Assembly (NCBI GenBank): GCA_030428615.1
Contig: JAUIDN010000007.1
Location: 78,393-142,392 of the forward strand
DNA: 64,000 nucleotides
Reading direction: 5' to 3'
Origin: Alphaproteobacteria bacterium
GTDB lineage: Bacteria > Pseudomonadota > Alphaproteobacteria > Sphingomonadales > Emcibacteraceae
Shown here: one piece after another, positions 16,075-25,431 of the stretch
Numbering within the stretch: position 1 is the stretch's first letter
Layout of the letters: each line of letters starts with the position of its first letter
The notes under the pieces: model-generated
Seen by the model: only the letters and a program-made list of their open reading frames with translations
Database searches by the model: none
Told to the model about the DNA's origin: nothing
Program-made: the position numbers and the translations under genes

Positions 16075-18288
16075 ATGTCGGCTGTCAAAAAAAGCCTTTT
16101 CATATTATCGGTGTTGATTTTCGTCGTATCCTGTAGCGCGGAGCAGGAAACCGCACAAACAATGGACGACGCGGAAGTCATGCATCAATCGCAGAATGTG
16201 ACCATCTATCGTGATCAGTGGGGTGTTCCGCATATCCATGGTAAAACAGACGGGGATACCGCCTTTGGCATGGGATATGCGCAGGCCGAGGACAATTTCA
16301 ATCAGCTTGAGTTGGGCTTTATCATGGGTATCGGGCGCTCCGCAGAAGTGCTGGGCGAAGAAGCGTTGCTTGCGGATTGGGTTGTACATTCATTTGAAAA
16401 TAACGAGCTCTCGATACGTGATTATGAAAATGCAAGTCCAGCGGTAAAGGCGCTGCTTGATGGGTATGCGGCGGGCATCAATTATTATATTGAAACACAC
16501 CCGGATCTTGAAGTCAGACTGCTTAATCATATTGAGCCCTGGTATTCGCTGGCGCTTATTCGCCGCTGGTACCATTTGGGTGGCTTTCTGGGCCGTCTTC
16601 GTTTTTCAACAGAGGAACGCACCGCAGCCTTTGAAGCGATTAATGGTGAAATGCTGACCATGGCGCAGCTGGAAATACCGGAATATGACCCGGAAGACAG
16701 AAAGGAATTTGGCTCAAATTCCTGGGCGGCAAATGGCCCTAAGATCGAGGGGACAGGATCATACCTGTTTATAAATCCGCATCTTCCGGCCTTTGGGATT
16801 GGTCAGACATATGAAGCGCATATGATATCGGACGAAGGATGGAATTTTACCGGATATGCCAGATTTGGCTATCCGGTTCCCTATATTGGCTTTAACGAAA
16901 ATCTTGGCTGGATGAGCACTGATAATTTCAGCAACCAGGAAGACAGCTGGATTGAGCATTTTGATGATCCGGAAAGTCCGCTTTCCTACCGCTATGGTGA
17001 CGGTACACGTAAAGCAACCGAATGGACCGGTGAAATAAAAATAAAGGGCGGTGAAGTGCGCACGGTCAAATACCGTAAAACGCACCATGGTGCGGTGGTT
17101 GCCATGCGGGACGGCCAATTTCTTTCAGGCATGATGGCACGTTACGATGAACCGGGCTGGCTTGATCAATGGTACAATATGGGGCGTGCCGGAAATATTG
17201 ATGAATTTACCAAAGCAATCGAACCGCAGGCAATGCAATTCGGCAACATCATGTATGCGGATCGGGATGCTAATATCTGGTATATTTATAATGGTGCCGT
17301 TCCTATCAGAACCGAAGGCTTTGACTGGAACACGGCCGTTGATGGAAGCAATCCCGATACGGATTGGAAGGGATACCATACGCTTTACGAACTCCCGCAG
17401 GTTAAAAACCCTGTTTCCAATATGATGCAAAACACCAATACAACGCCATTTATGGTTAGCATGTCGGAAAGTGATGCCAGAGAAGAAAATTATCCGACCT
17501 ATATGGTGCGTGAAGGCGATAACGCAAGAAGCCGCAACGCAAGGCGTATTTTACACAAACATGAAACATTTGATTTTGCGACTTGGGAATATGAAAGCCT
17601 TGATACGACGATGATGGAATGGAATGTATCAAAACCACTTATTATGGGTGCCTATGCGTCAACTTCTGCGGCCAACCCGGCGCGCGCGGAGAAGCTGGCC
17701 CCGGTAATTGAAATGTTGGATGCGTGGGATGGGGTGGCCTCACTCGAGACACCGGAGCCAACAATTTATGTTGATTGGTTTGAGGGACTATACAGACCAA
17801 AGCCGCGTGGCTATGAAGCGTCTGACGAGGAAATAATGGTGGCACTTGAGCAGGCGATGGATAAACTGGTCGAAGACTGGGGAACATGGCAGGTGACCTG
17901 GGGTGATATGAACCGGTCACAAAGACCGCCACTTGATGCCAGTGGTAATCCGATTTTTGATGATAATGCGAAAAGCATTGCGACCCCCGGTGTGCCGAGC
18001 TGGTCCGGCGGCAGCCAGATTTCGTTTAACATCCGGCGGGAAGGTTTGATCCGTCGCTACAAAACTGGCGGTAACAGCTACACAGCCATTGTTGATTTCC
18101 CAAATGACCGAAGCGTGAAAACAAACGCCAAATCGGTTCATGTGTTTGGGGCTAGTGCCGATCCGAATTCACCCAATAATATGGATCAGGCAGCGTTACT
18201 TGCAGCAAAAATGTATAAAAAGGCGTGGTTATACCTTGATGATGTAAAAGCAAATGCGGCCCGATCCTATCATCCGGGTGAGGAATAA
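16075..18288 (+). CDS. Penicillin-acylase-family N-terminal serine hydrolase (lipoprotein)
   Basis: A periplasmic Ntn-hydrolase that cleaves amide bonds; relatives act on penicillin G, acyl-homoserine lactones (PvdQ, QuiP) or other acyl amides. The start at 16075 is behind GGGAGA, giving MSAVKKS and a lipoprotein signal with lipobox VVSC (Cys20); the frame from 16006 lacks a ribosome site. The autoprocessing site GSNSW is at residues 213-217, so Ser214 becomes the N-terminal nucleophile of the beta chain. The 737-residue length is normal. It is followed 42 bases later by a beta-lactamase-like gene. Acyl-homoserine-lactone hydrolysis is possible but not shown by the sequence. Confidence 0.9.
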   Translation: MSAVKKSLFILSVLIFVVSCSAEQETAQTMDDAEVMHQSQNVTIYRDQWGVPHIHGKTDGDTAFGMGYAQAEDNFNQLELGFIMGIGRSAEVLGEEALLADWVVHSFENNELSIRDYENASPAVKALLDGYAAGINYYIETHPDLEVRLLNHIEPWYSLALIRRWYHLGGFLGRLRFSTEERTAAFEAINGEMLTMAQLEIPEYDPEDRKEFGSNSWAANGPKIEGTGSYLFINPHLPAFGIGQTYEAHMISDEGWNFTGYARFGYPVPYIGFNENLGWMSTDNFSNQEDSWIEHFDDPESPLSYRYGDGTRKATEWTGEIKIKGGEVRTVKYRKTHHGAVVAMRDGQFLSGMMARYDEPGWLDQWYNMGRAGNIDEFTKAIEPQAMQFGNIMYADRDANIWYIYNGAVPIRTEGFDWNTAVDGSNPDTDWKGYHTLYELPQVKNPVSNMMQNTNTTPFMVSMSESDAREENYPTYMVREGDNARSRNARRILHKHETFDFATWEYESLDTTMMEWNVSKPLIMGAYASTSAANPARAEKLAPVIEMLDAWDGVASLETPEPTIYVDWFEGLYRPKPRGYEASDEEIMVALEQAMDKLVEDWGTWQVTWGDMNRSQRPPLDASGNPIFDDNAKSIATPGVPSWSGGSQISFNIRREGLIRRYKTGGNSYTAIVDFPNDRSVKTNAKSVHVFGASADPNSPNNMDQAALLAAKMYKKAWLYLDDVKANAARSYHPGEE

Positions 18289-18330
18289 AGCGATGAAAAG
18301 ATGGATATTCTTTACTATGGGGATTGGAAA

Positions 18331-19797
18331 ATGAAATATTTTGTCTCGGTTTTATTCATGTTTTTGTTCGTGTTTTCAGGTGCGCAGGCGCAGAATTCCC
18401 TACCGGAAGATTTTGATGCAACAGTTCTGGAAAATATGAAAAAATGGCATGCACCCGGATTGGGTCTGGCGATCGTCAGAGACGGTCAGACTGTTTTGGC
18501 GAAAGGCTACGGCGTAAAGTCATTTAAAACGATGGAACCTGTAAATGAAAATACGCTGTTTCAGGCAGGATCAACGACAAAAGCCTTTGCCGCCATGTCA
18601 ATTGCGATGCTGATTGATCAGGGAAAAGCAAACTGGGATGATCCGGTGATAAAATATATTCCTGAATTCAGGATGGAAGACAAATATGTCCAAAACCATC
18701 TGACCATTCGGGATGCCCTTAGCCACCGGAGTGGCGTTTCATATCTTTCCAACCTGAATTTGTTTTTTGGCAAAAACCTGTCCGAAACATGGGACATGAT
18801 GTCAAATAATGGGCAGCAGGCCAGTTTCAGGGAAAAATGGGATTATAACAATACGACCTTCGCGTTAAGCGGCAAAGTGGTGGAGCGGATAAGCGGGCTT
18901 CCCTTTCATGAATTCGTCAGACAAAATATTCTTGAGCCGTTGGGAATGAAGAATAGTGTTATGCTCGATGAAGAAGTGCGGACAAGTGGAAACCGCGCGC
19001 AGGCGCATCAGCACTATGAAGGTACGGACTATGAAATTCCTTATCCATACATAGAATATACAAAATCAGCAGGCATGCTGAATTCAACGCCTGTCGATAT
19101 GACGAAATGGATGAAATTTTTGCTAGCCAAGGGGGTCTGGGAGGGCAAGAGGCTTGTTTCTGAAGAACATATCGAAGAGATGCTGAAGCCTCAAATGCTT
19201 CTTGAACCAAAAGATATATATCCGGCGGCGGCGAGTTATAACCACAATTACTATGCTTATGGCCTGGCCTGGTTTGTGCATGATTATAAAGGACAAAAAA
19301 TAGCAATGCACACCGGCAGTATTGACGGCATGGTGGCTATTATCGGAATTTTGCCGGAGCAGAATATAGGCGTCTATGTTTTCATAAACAGTGATCATAT
19401 TGAATACCGACATGCGCTTATGTATTCCGTGATTGATATTCTTTTAAATAACGAACGGACAAACTGGTCAGAAAAACTGTATCAGGTTTATCATCCTGAA
19501 AATGGAGATGCGTATGAGACAGCAATGGCCCACCCCGATATAAAATCGGAAGACCTTATTGGCACATATAAGCTAAAGGGTACTTACCCTCTAATAATAA
19601 AGGAAATAGATGGTGTTCTGAAAGGGTATCTGGGTATTCAGGTCACGGAAATTGAACAGCAAAGTGATGGCCGCTTCTTGCTGATTGATCCCGAAACAAG
19701 GGAAATACCGCGGAAAAACTTTTTGACCGTGACCGTCAATGAAGATGGTGATGTGAAGAACGTTTCCTTAAGTGGGATGACGTTTGAAAAACAATAA
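18331..19797 (+). CDS. Class C beta-lactamase-related serine hydrolase
   Basis: A 488-residue exported protein of the beta-lactamase/transpeptidase-like fold. The start at 18331 (MKYFVSVLFM) follows GGGGATTGGAAA; the longer frame from 18301 has no ribosome site. The signal peptide is cleaved near AQAQN. SxxK is S81-T-T-K84, the tyrosine motif is YNN (172-174), and HTGS in the C-terminal half stands for the KTG-like box. The last 110 residues form a DUF3471-like tail. Relatives are esterases, D-amino-acid peptidases or beta-lactamases; the substrate cannot be assigned. Probably in one operon with the preceding penicillin-acylase gene. Confidence 0.87.
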   Translation: MKYFVSVLFMFLFVFSGAQAQNSLPEDFDATVLENMKKWHAPGLGLAIVRDGQTVLAKGYGVKSFKTMEPVNENTLFQAGSTTKAFAAMSIAMLIDQGKANWDDPVIKYIPEFRMEDKYVQNHLTIRDALSHRSGVSYLSNLNLFFGKNLSETWDMMSNNGQQASFREKWDYNNTTFALSGKVVERISGLPFHEFVRQNILEPLGMKNSVMLDEEVRTSGNRAQAHQHYEGTDYEIPYPYIEYTKSAGMLNSTPVDMTKWMKFLLAKGVWEGKRLVSEEHIEEMLKPQMLLEPKDIYPAAASYNHNYYAYGLAWFVHDYKGQKIAMHTGSIDGMVAIIGILPEQNIGVYVFINSDHIEYRHALMYSVIDILLNNERTNWSEKLYQVYHPENGDAYETAMAHPDIKSEDLIGTYKLKGTYPLIIKEIDGVLKGYLGIQVTEIEQQSDGRFLLIDPETREIPRKNFLTVTVNEDGDVKNVSLSGMTFEKQ

Positions 19798-19803
19798 AGG
19801 TCG

Positions 19804-20583
19804 CTAACCGACACGCCCGTAAAAGGTCATGCTGGCGCTTTCGGATATGGCAATGTTTGGTTCTGAATTATAGGCAAACACGACCAGCATGCGGGTTTTC
19901 CCGCCGATTGTTGGGGTTACTCTGTGTATTGCGTTACGCCCACGAAATAAAACCAGTGTTCCTTCGGGCATAGTCAATGTCTTGACCGTGGCCTTTCCGT
20001 CAAGGATGTTTTCAACCGCGTCAACATTCATTTCACCCTTATCGGCATCACGGACATTTTCTACATATTCAAACACGCCACCCGCTTCGGGTGTTTGTAT
20101 CATCAGGGTTGCCGCAAAAGACGAATTGTCAAAATGCCAGCCAAGTTCCCTGCCCTCGTCAGCATAATGTAAGTTTATCGAAGACAGGCTATCGGCATAA
20201 TCATAAAGATTTTCTTCTCCCAAAACATTGCATAGGAATTCTCGAAAAATTTCGCTGTCATAAAGAACATGCAAGGGGGACGAATGTGGGATTTGATCAT
20301 CGGTAATGCATCCCTTGGATGAGATTACTTCCCTGTTTCTTGGATGATCAAGCGGATAATTCGGGTCGGGGTCGGTTAAATAAACATTATGTTTTTGAGC
20401 GCAGAAATAAGCTTTATGCTGATTTTGTATTCCTTCGGCCCGCACTTGGTCCACCACGACGGGCAGAAGAAATTCTTCAAGGACCAAAACACCATTTTTA
20501 TCAACGGTATGCTTGCAGCTCTTCTGAAACTCCTCACTCTCAATGGGGTGTTGATTAATATTTACTACTTCGTTTAAATCCAT
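19804..20583 (-). CDS. 2-oxoglutarate/Fe(II)-dependent oxygenase-like protein
   Basis: A 259-residue protein with the double-stranded beta-helix signature: iron ligands H150-x-D152 (WHFDNSS) and H220 (NAIHRVTP), and R231 (GKTRMLVVF) in the place of the 2-oxoglutarate-binding arginine. The N-terminal half is alpha-helical and has no recognised domain. The family hydroxylates or halogenates small molecules or peptides; the substrate is unknown. It is convergent with the upstream beta-lactamase-like gene (six bases apart) and follows another such gene on its own strand after 14 bases, so it may be co-transcribed with that one. Confidence 0.8.
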   Translation of the reverse strand: MDLNEVVNINQHPIESEEFQKSCKHTVDKNGVLVLEEFLLPVVVDQVRAEGIQNQHKAYFCAQKHNVYLTDPDPNYPLDHPRNREVISSKGCITDDQIPHSSPLHVLYDSEIFREFLCNVLGEENLYDYADSLSSINLHYADEGRELGWHFDNSSFAATLMIQTPEAGGVFEYVENVRDADKGEMNVDAVENILDGKATVKTLTMPEGTLVLFRGRNAIHRVTPTIGGKTRMLVVFAYNSEPNIAISESASMTFYGRVG

Positions 20584-20597
20584 TTCTATCTACAATA

Positions 20598-21866
20598 TTA
20601 ATCTACTATGGCCTGATAAATCATCGCGTTTAGTTTTTCGGCGTCATCCATATTTCGTGCTGGGATGAGCTGCGTCAGATAAACCATAACCATTTTTTCT
20701 TTCGGATCGACCCAATATGTCGAATGATAAGCACCGCCCCAACCGTAATTGCCTTCTGAGCCGGGCTCGCCATAAGCCCCAAGATCGGTGATAATCTGAA
20801 AGCCCAGCCCGAATTTACGTCCCGTTCTGAAATCGGGGATATGGCCAATATGGTTTTCGGTCATAAGTTCAACAGTTTTCGGGCTCAGTATTCTTACACC
20901 ATTTAGTTCACCGCCGTTCAGCAGCATTTGCAAAAACATTCCGTAATCTTTGGCGGTTGATAAAAGCCCGGCACCACCGGAATAACTTTTACGGGGTCCG
21001 TTTAGATAGTGTCCCTGCCCGATGTGCGCGGCACCGATCAATTCACCGGGGTTCGGCGCAGCGACGCTTTTGCCATCAAATGAAGAATACACTTTGGCAA
21101 TGCGGTCTTTCTTTTCTTCGGGTAGGTAAAAATAAGTGTCGTTCATGTTAAGCGGCTTTAAGATGTTGTTGGTGATAAAATCATTTAGCGTTTCACCTGA
21201 AACAACTTCAACCACAACCCCTAGAATATCCGTATTATAACCATATACGAAAGCTTCCCCGGGTTGCATTGCATTGGGTAACGCTGCCATCCGTCTAATG
21301 GTTTCCCTGACGGGTTCATCGCGGTCGGCAAAATACCAGCCCTGAATACCCGCCGCCTTCCACGCTTCCGCCCCGGGGCCCATACCATAATCAATCCCGG
21401 CTGTATGTGTCAGCAGGTCACGAAGCGTTATTTGCCTTTTTGCCGGAACGACATAAAAGCTGCCTTCGCCGTCCTGCACGGCAACGGTGGTTTCTGCAAA
21501 TTCCGGAAGGTATTTTGCGAGGGGATCATTGATCAGTAATTTTCCCTGCTCCTGTAATATCATGATAGCGACACTGGTGAGTGCCTTGCTCTGTGAGGCA
21601 ATGCGAAAAATGGCATCATTTTGCATTGGTGCCTGTGCTTCCCGGTCACGCCAGCCAAATGATTTATGATAGGCGACTTCACCGTTTCTCGCGACATAGA
21701 CAACTGACCCCGCCAGTTTTTCCTGATCAACATATTCCTGCATGACGGCGTCAATTCGGGACAGTCTTGCCGGGTCCATTTTGTGACCCGGTTTTTCACA
21801 GGCCGTAATCAGGATTGCAATCGGAACAATCGCGAAGAATATTATTCTTTTAATATGTGACCTCAT
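20598..21866 (-). CDS. Class C beta-lactamase-related serine hydrolase, lipoprotein
   Basis: A 422-residue protein with a lipoprotein signal (ILITACEK, Cys23) and the EstB-like class C fold: SxxK is S91-Q-S-K94, the tyrosine block is YGYNTDILG (208-216), and GWGGAYHSTYW near residue 380 takes the place of the KTG-like box. It is only distantly similar to the other serine hydrolase at 18331-19797, so it is not a recent duplicate. Likely an exported esterase or D-peptidase; substrate unknown. It lies upstream of the 2OG oxygenase on the same strand. Confidence 0.87.
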   Translation of the reverse strand: MRSHIKRIIFFAIVPIAILITACEKPGHKMDPARLSRIDAVMQEYVDQEKLAGSVVYVARNGEVAYHKSFGWRDREAQAPMQNDAIFRIASQSKALTSVAIMILQEQGKLLINDPLAKYLPEFAETTVAVQDGEGSFYVVPAKRQITLRDLLTHTAGIDYGMGPGAEAWKAAGIQGWYFADRDEPVRETIRRMAALPNAMQPGEAFVYGYNTDILGVVVEVVSGETLNDFITNNILKPLNMNDTYFYLPEEKKDRIAKVYSSFDGKSVAAPNPGELIGAAHIGQGHYLNGPRKSYSGGAGLLSTAKDYGMFLQMLLNGGELNGVRILSPKTVELMTENHIGHIPDFRTGRKFGLGFQIITDLGAYGEPGSEGNYGWGGAYHSTYWVDPKEKMVMVYLTQLIPARNMDDAEKLNAMIYQAIVD

Positions 21867-21933
21867 TTTAAAACTCCCCTTTTAAAAATATAGTATTGTT
21901 TTACGGGCTTACCTTATGTCCCAAAAGCCCTTC

Positions 21934-22563
21934 CTAACGCGTTTCTGTGAGCGCCAGTTTAATGGCAAACCCCACAAAAATGGTGCCTGCTGCACGATTA
22001 AGGTATGTTTGCGCCTTGTCGGACCTTTTCAAAAAATCGCCTAGCGACCCTGCGAGATAAGCGATTGCAATAAACACAATCAGGAACGCTGCGATAAATG
22101 ATGCCGCAAGTTCAACGGTCTGCCGCGCGATGGCACCAAGTGACGGATTGATAAACTGTGGAAAAAACGCAAGAAAAAATACAGCTATCTTCGGGTTGCT
22201 GATATTCATGATAATGCCGCGCCGGTAAAGCGTCAGATAGCCTATACGCGTGCTCTTTTTCTTTGGGATTTTTGATCCCGATGCTCTAAAAGCCCCCCAG
22301 GCAAGATATAAAAGATAACAGACGCCAAATATTTTAAGTGCGGCGAATGCATATGCGGAAGACGTGATGATTACTGTGACGCCAAATATCACCGCTGCCG
22401 TATGACACATGATGCCGGTTAGCAAACCGAGTGTCAGACAAATACCGGCAAGTGGCCCTTCCAGAGCGGATTGGGTCAGTAGAAATAAGTTATCCGGCCC
22501 CGGCACCAGTGCTAGAATAAAAGATGCCGTGAATATTGCCATAAGCACTTCGGTAGAAACCAT
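21934..22563 (-). CDS. LysE/RhtB-family amino-acid exporter
   Basis: A 209-residue inner-membrane protein with six hydrophobic helices and the family hallmark GPDNLFLL near residue 22, followed by GLLTGIMCH. Its length is standard. LysE/RhtB members export amino acids or related metabolites by proton exchange. The start has a GGAG site (GAAGGAGAATACAG). It is divergent from the esterase gene at 22706; the 142-base gap contains a GACC-N4-GGTC inverted repeat at 22596-22607 of unknown meaning. Confidence 0.9.
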   Translation of the reverse strand: MVSTEVLMAIFTASFILALVPGPDNLFLLTQSALEGPLAGICLTLGLLTGIMCHTAAVIFGVTVIITSSAYAFAALKIFGVCYLLYLAWGAFRASGSKIPKKKSTRIGYLTLYRRGIIMNISNPKIAVFFLAFFPQFINPSLGAIARQTVELAASFIAAFLIVFIAIAYLAGSLGDFLKRSDKAQTYLNRAAGTIFVGFAIKLALTETR

Positions 22564-22705
22564 CTGTATTCTCCTTCACCTTCTTTAATACCATAGACCG
22601 TCAGGTCATAAAATCAACTGCTCTCTTTTTTTGGAAATCCCTCTGGCTTGCAGTTTTTATAACGGTATGTCATTGTGATGTTGAAATAAATAAGGGAGCG
22701 ATACA

Positions 22706-23494
22706 ATGAAAAATATTTTAGCGGCACTATGCTTTATTATGTTGTCCTTAAATGTTTTTTCTGTCAGTGCGCAGGAACTGAATCTGGAAAAGAAAGGGCC
22801 GGGTTTTCATAAGCTGGTCGCGATGCACCCCGATGGAACGTATCAATATTATGTCATCAATATCCCCGAAGGGTATGATGATAGCAAACCGACCCCTCTA
22901 ATTCTGGGTCTTCATTACGGGTTTAGGCCCGCGGAAGGATCAACAATCCCGGATCCTTACTGGTCAGAAGGATTTTTTAAAAAAATTTATGAGCAGGCGT
23001 TCAAGCCCTTAAACGCGATATTCCTGGCAGCGGATTCGGTCAATGGAAACTGGTCAACGCCGGAAAATGAAGAAGCGGTTATGCGGTTATTGGATAGCGT
23101 GATCGCCACATATAATATTGATCCGCGCAAAACGATCGTCACCGGTTATAGTATAGGCGGGTTCGGCACGTGGCATTGGGCATCAAAATTTCAGGACCGC
23201 TTCGCCGGCGCTATTCCCATTGCGGCTAACCCGACAGATATGAACCGCGTTCGCGAAGAGCGAAAATTAATCGAAGCCGATTGGAAAATACCGCTTTATG
23301 TCATTCACTCGCGCGTGGATGGCTTGATCGATATGGAGCCTACTGAACAATATGTTCATAAGCTGAAAGCAGAAGGGAAGGACGTTACCTTCCAAATATT
23401 GGAAGTCATCACACATCACCAGGAAAATCTTCTACCGGAGCCAATGGGTAAAACAGTCCCATGGATAAAGCGTGTCTGGGAAAATGCGGAGTGA
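22706..23494 (+). CDS. Exported alpha/beta hydrolase (esterase/feruloyl-esterase type)
   Basis: A 262-residue secreted hydrolase. The signal peptide is cleaved near VSAQE. The nucleophile elbow is GYSIGG (Ser near residue 148), with a later Asp and His candidates (SRVDGLIDMEP and VITHHQENL). It resembles the phospholipase/carboxylesterase and LpqC-type poly-hydroxyalkanoate or feruloyl esterases. A strong AAGGGAGC ribosome site precedes the ATG. It is followed 19 bases later by a TauE/SafE permease gene on the same strand. Confidence 0.82.
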   Translation: MKNILAALCFIMLSLNVFSVSAQELNLEKKGPGFHKLVAMHPDGTYQYYVINIPEGYDDSKPTPLILGLHYGFRPAEGSTIPDPYWSEGFFKKIYEQAFKPLNAIFLAADSVNGNWSTPENEEAVMRLLDSVIATYNIDPRKTIVTGYSIGGFGTWHWASKFQDRFAGAIPIAANPTDMNRVREERKLIEADWKIPLYVIHSRVDGLIDMEPTEQYVHKLKAEGKDVTFQILEVITHHQENLLPEPMGKTVPWIKRVWENAE

Positions 23495-23513
23495 TATTGG
23501 CGGGCCTTAAAAA

Positions 23514-24242
23514 ATGACTTGGGCCATTCTTCTTTTTGTAACGTTTCTGGCGTCGGCAGTTCAGTCGGCGACCGGCTTTGCATTTGCCATGATCGTGGTG
23601 CCGGCTTATCTGCTGTTGCTTGGTAGTGCAGATGCGGTGCAGATGACTATTATTCTGTCAGTTGTCATGTCGCTTAGCCACCTGCCAAAGCTCCGCTCAA
23701 ATATACCTATGGATATTTTTAAATTCCTTGCGATTGGGGCGCTGATCGGGTTTCCGGTCGGGCTTTATATTTATAGCCGCATTGATCTGACAGTATTAAA
23801 GGCAATGGTTGCTATATTTGTCATAATGATCAGTGCACAAAATGCATGGGCAATGTGGCAGCGAAAAAAACCAAAGAAAACCAAAGCCGGAAAAACTCTT
23901 TATCTTACAGGGTTTGTTTCCGGAATTCTCGGTGCCTGTCTGGCAATGCCGGGCCCGCTCGTCATGCTTTATTTATCAAGAACTACCTTAAGCAAAGATG
24001 AAATCCGGGCCACCATGATATCATTTTTTGTTTTTGCCTATATCGCGATCTTGGTTTTACAGATGGTCGTCATCGGCATAGCAAAAGAAACATGGGTAAA
24101 CAGCGCAACGATGATTCCCGCAGCTCTTTTGGGCGTTCTGGCGGGGCATCAACTTTCGAAAAAAATTGATGAGCGACTTTTTAGGGAAATTATTCTTTCC
24201 ATTTTGATCTTAACCGGCGTTATGATGTTGATTAACTTATAG
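23514..24242 (+). CDS. TauE/SafE-family membrane permease
   Basis: A 242-residue protein with about eight helices. The early motif SAVQSATGFAFAMI and the second-half GILGACLAMPGPLVMLYL are characteristic of TauE/SafE (DUF81) proteins. It is distinct in sequence from the paralogue at 6426-7190. The position between an esterase and a PLP desulfhydrase-like gene, with short gaps of 19 and 16 bases, suggests one operon. If the next enzyme releases a sulfur compound, this permease could export it; that is an inference. Confidence 0.85.
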   Translation: MTWAILLFVTFLASAVQSATGFAFAMIVVPAYLLLLGSADAVQMTIILSVVMSLSHLPKLRSNIPMDIFKFLAIGALIGFPVGLYIYSRIDLTVLKAMVAIFVIMISAQNAWAMWQRKKPKKTKAGKTLYLTGFVSGILGACLAMPGPLVMLYLSRTTLSKDEIRATMISFFVFAYIAILVLQMVVIGIAKETWVNSATMIPAALLGVLAGHQLSKKIDERLFREIILSILILTGVMMLINL

Positions 24243-24258
24243 ATAGAGAAAATATCGA

Positions 24259-25266
24259 ATGTTAAGCAAAAAATTTCCCAGAGCGATGCTGGCACATACG
24301 CCAACCCCGATCGAAAAACTTCCCCGGCTGAGTAAATTACTTTCAGGACCGAATATTTATGTGAAGCGGGACGACTGCACGGGCCTAGCTTTTGGGGGAA
24401 ATAAGGCAAGACAGCTTGAATATTATATAGGGGAAGCGCTCCAGAAGAAAGCGGATACAATATTAATTACAAGCGCTGTACAGTCCAATTATTTGCGGTC
24501 CGCAGTTGCTGCCGCGCGAAAATACGGACTGGATATTGAAGTGCAGCAGGAAGAACGCGTGCCCGGACAACCTTCGGAATATTATAAATCGGGAAATGCT
24601 TATCTGCTTAAATTAATGGGTGCGAAGCTCCATCATTACCCTGTCGGGGAAGACGAAGAAGGGGCAGACAATGCAATGTATGATCGTGCGGAAGTTTTGC
24701 GTAAAAAGGGAAAAAGACCTTATGTAATCCCGCTCGCTGGAACGCATACGCCGCTTGGGGCGTTGGGGTACGTTGACTGCGCCGAGGAAATTTTATCGCA
24801 GCTATCGGATGGATCGATATGGATTGATGCTTTCATAACGGCGTCAGGAAGCGGGACAACCCACACCGGCCTGCTTGCGGGGCTGCGGGCGCGAGGTTCC
24901 AAAATTCCTGTTCACGGTATTTGTGTACGCCGGGATCAAAAATCTCAATCGGAACGGGTGCTAAAGAAAACCAACGAGGTCGGGAAAATGATCGGTCACG
25001 AAAATCTGATCAGTGAAAAAGATATTCTAATAACCGATGCGACATTATCACCGGGATATGGCCGATTGAATGATCAGGTAAGGGAAGCGATTAATCTTGC
25101 AGCGCGTGAGGAAGGGTTGCTCGTTGATCCTGTTTATACCGGAAAAGCACTGGCGGGTCTTATCCATCTGATCCGGACGGGTAGATTCTCTAAATCGCAG
25201 AATGTTATGTTTATTCACACTGGCGGCACACCCGCACTTTTTGGCTATCCTGATTTAATTGAATAA
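24259..25266 (+). CDS. D-cysteine desulfhydrase / ACC deaminase-family PLP enzyme
   Basis: A 335-residue fold-type II PLP enzyme. The N-terminal block VKRDDCTGLAFGGNKARQLE contains the PLP lysine (NK) of this family, and the C-terminal GGTPALFGY stretch closes the phosphate site. D-cysteine desulfhydrase (pyruvate + H2S + NH3) and 1-aminocyclopropane-1-carboxylate deaminase share this fold, and relatives include D-amino-acid lyases and racemases. It follows a TauE/SafE permease by 16 bases. A link with the cyanophycin genes 165 bases downstream is not evident. Confidence 0.85.
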   Translation: MLSKKFPRAMLAHTPTPIEKLPRLSKLLSGPNIYVKRDDCTGLAFGGNKARQLEYYIGEALQKKADTILITSAVQSNYLRSAVAAARKYGLDIEVQQEERVPGQPSEYYKSGNAYLLKLMGAKLHHYPVGEDEEGADNAMYDRAEVLRKKGKRPYVIPLAGTHTPLGALGYVDCAEEILSQLSDGSIWIDAFITASGSGTTHTGLLAGLRARGSKIPVHGICVRRDQKSQSERVLKKTNEVGKMIGHENLISEKDILITDATLSPGYGRLNDQVREAINLAAREEGLLVDPVYTGKALAGLIHLIRTGRFSKSQNVMFIHTGGTPALFGYPDLIE

Positions 25267-25431
25267 ATTCAACTGGATATGCCGGGGAACATGAATTCTG
25301 TTTTAATGTATGAAAATTTAGGCTATTTAGGATTATAGAGCTTGATTTTATCAGGTGGGCTATTGCTTTAGGGTTCTGGCCAATCGGGGTGGGGAATATT
25401 TAAGCCAATAAGAATAGGGTTTTAGTGTAGA

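Noticed and set aside
22596..22607. GACC-N4-GGTC inverted repeat in the LysE/esterase divergent gap
   Set aside because: Short, single occurrence, no regulator to link it with.
25291..25338. 15-codon ORF (MNSVLMYENLGYLGL) before cphB, with GGGG upstream
   Set aside because: No second copy, no codon evidence and a poor ribosome site; probably chance.
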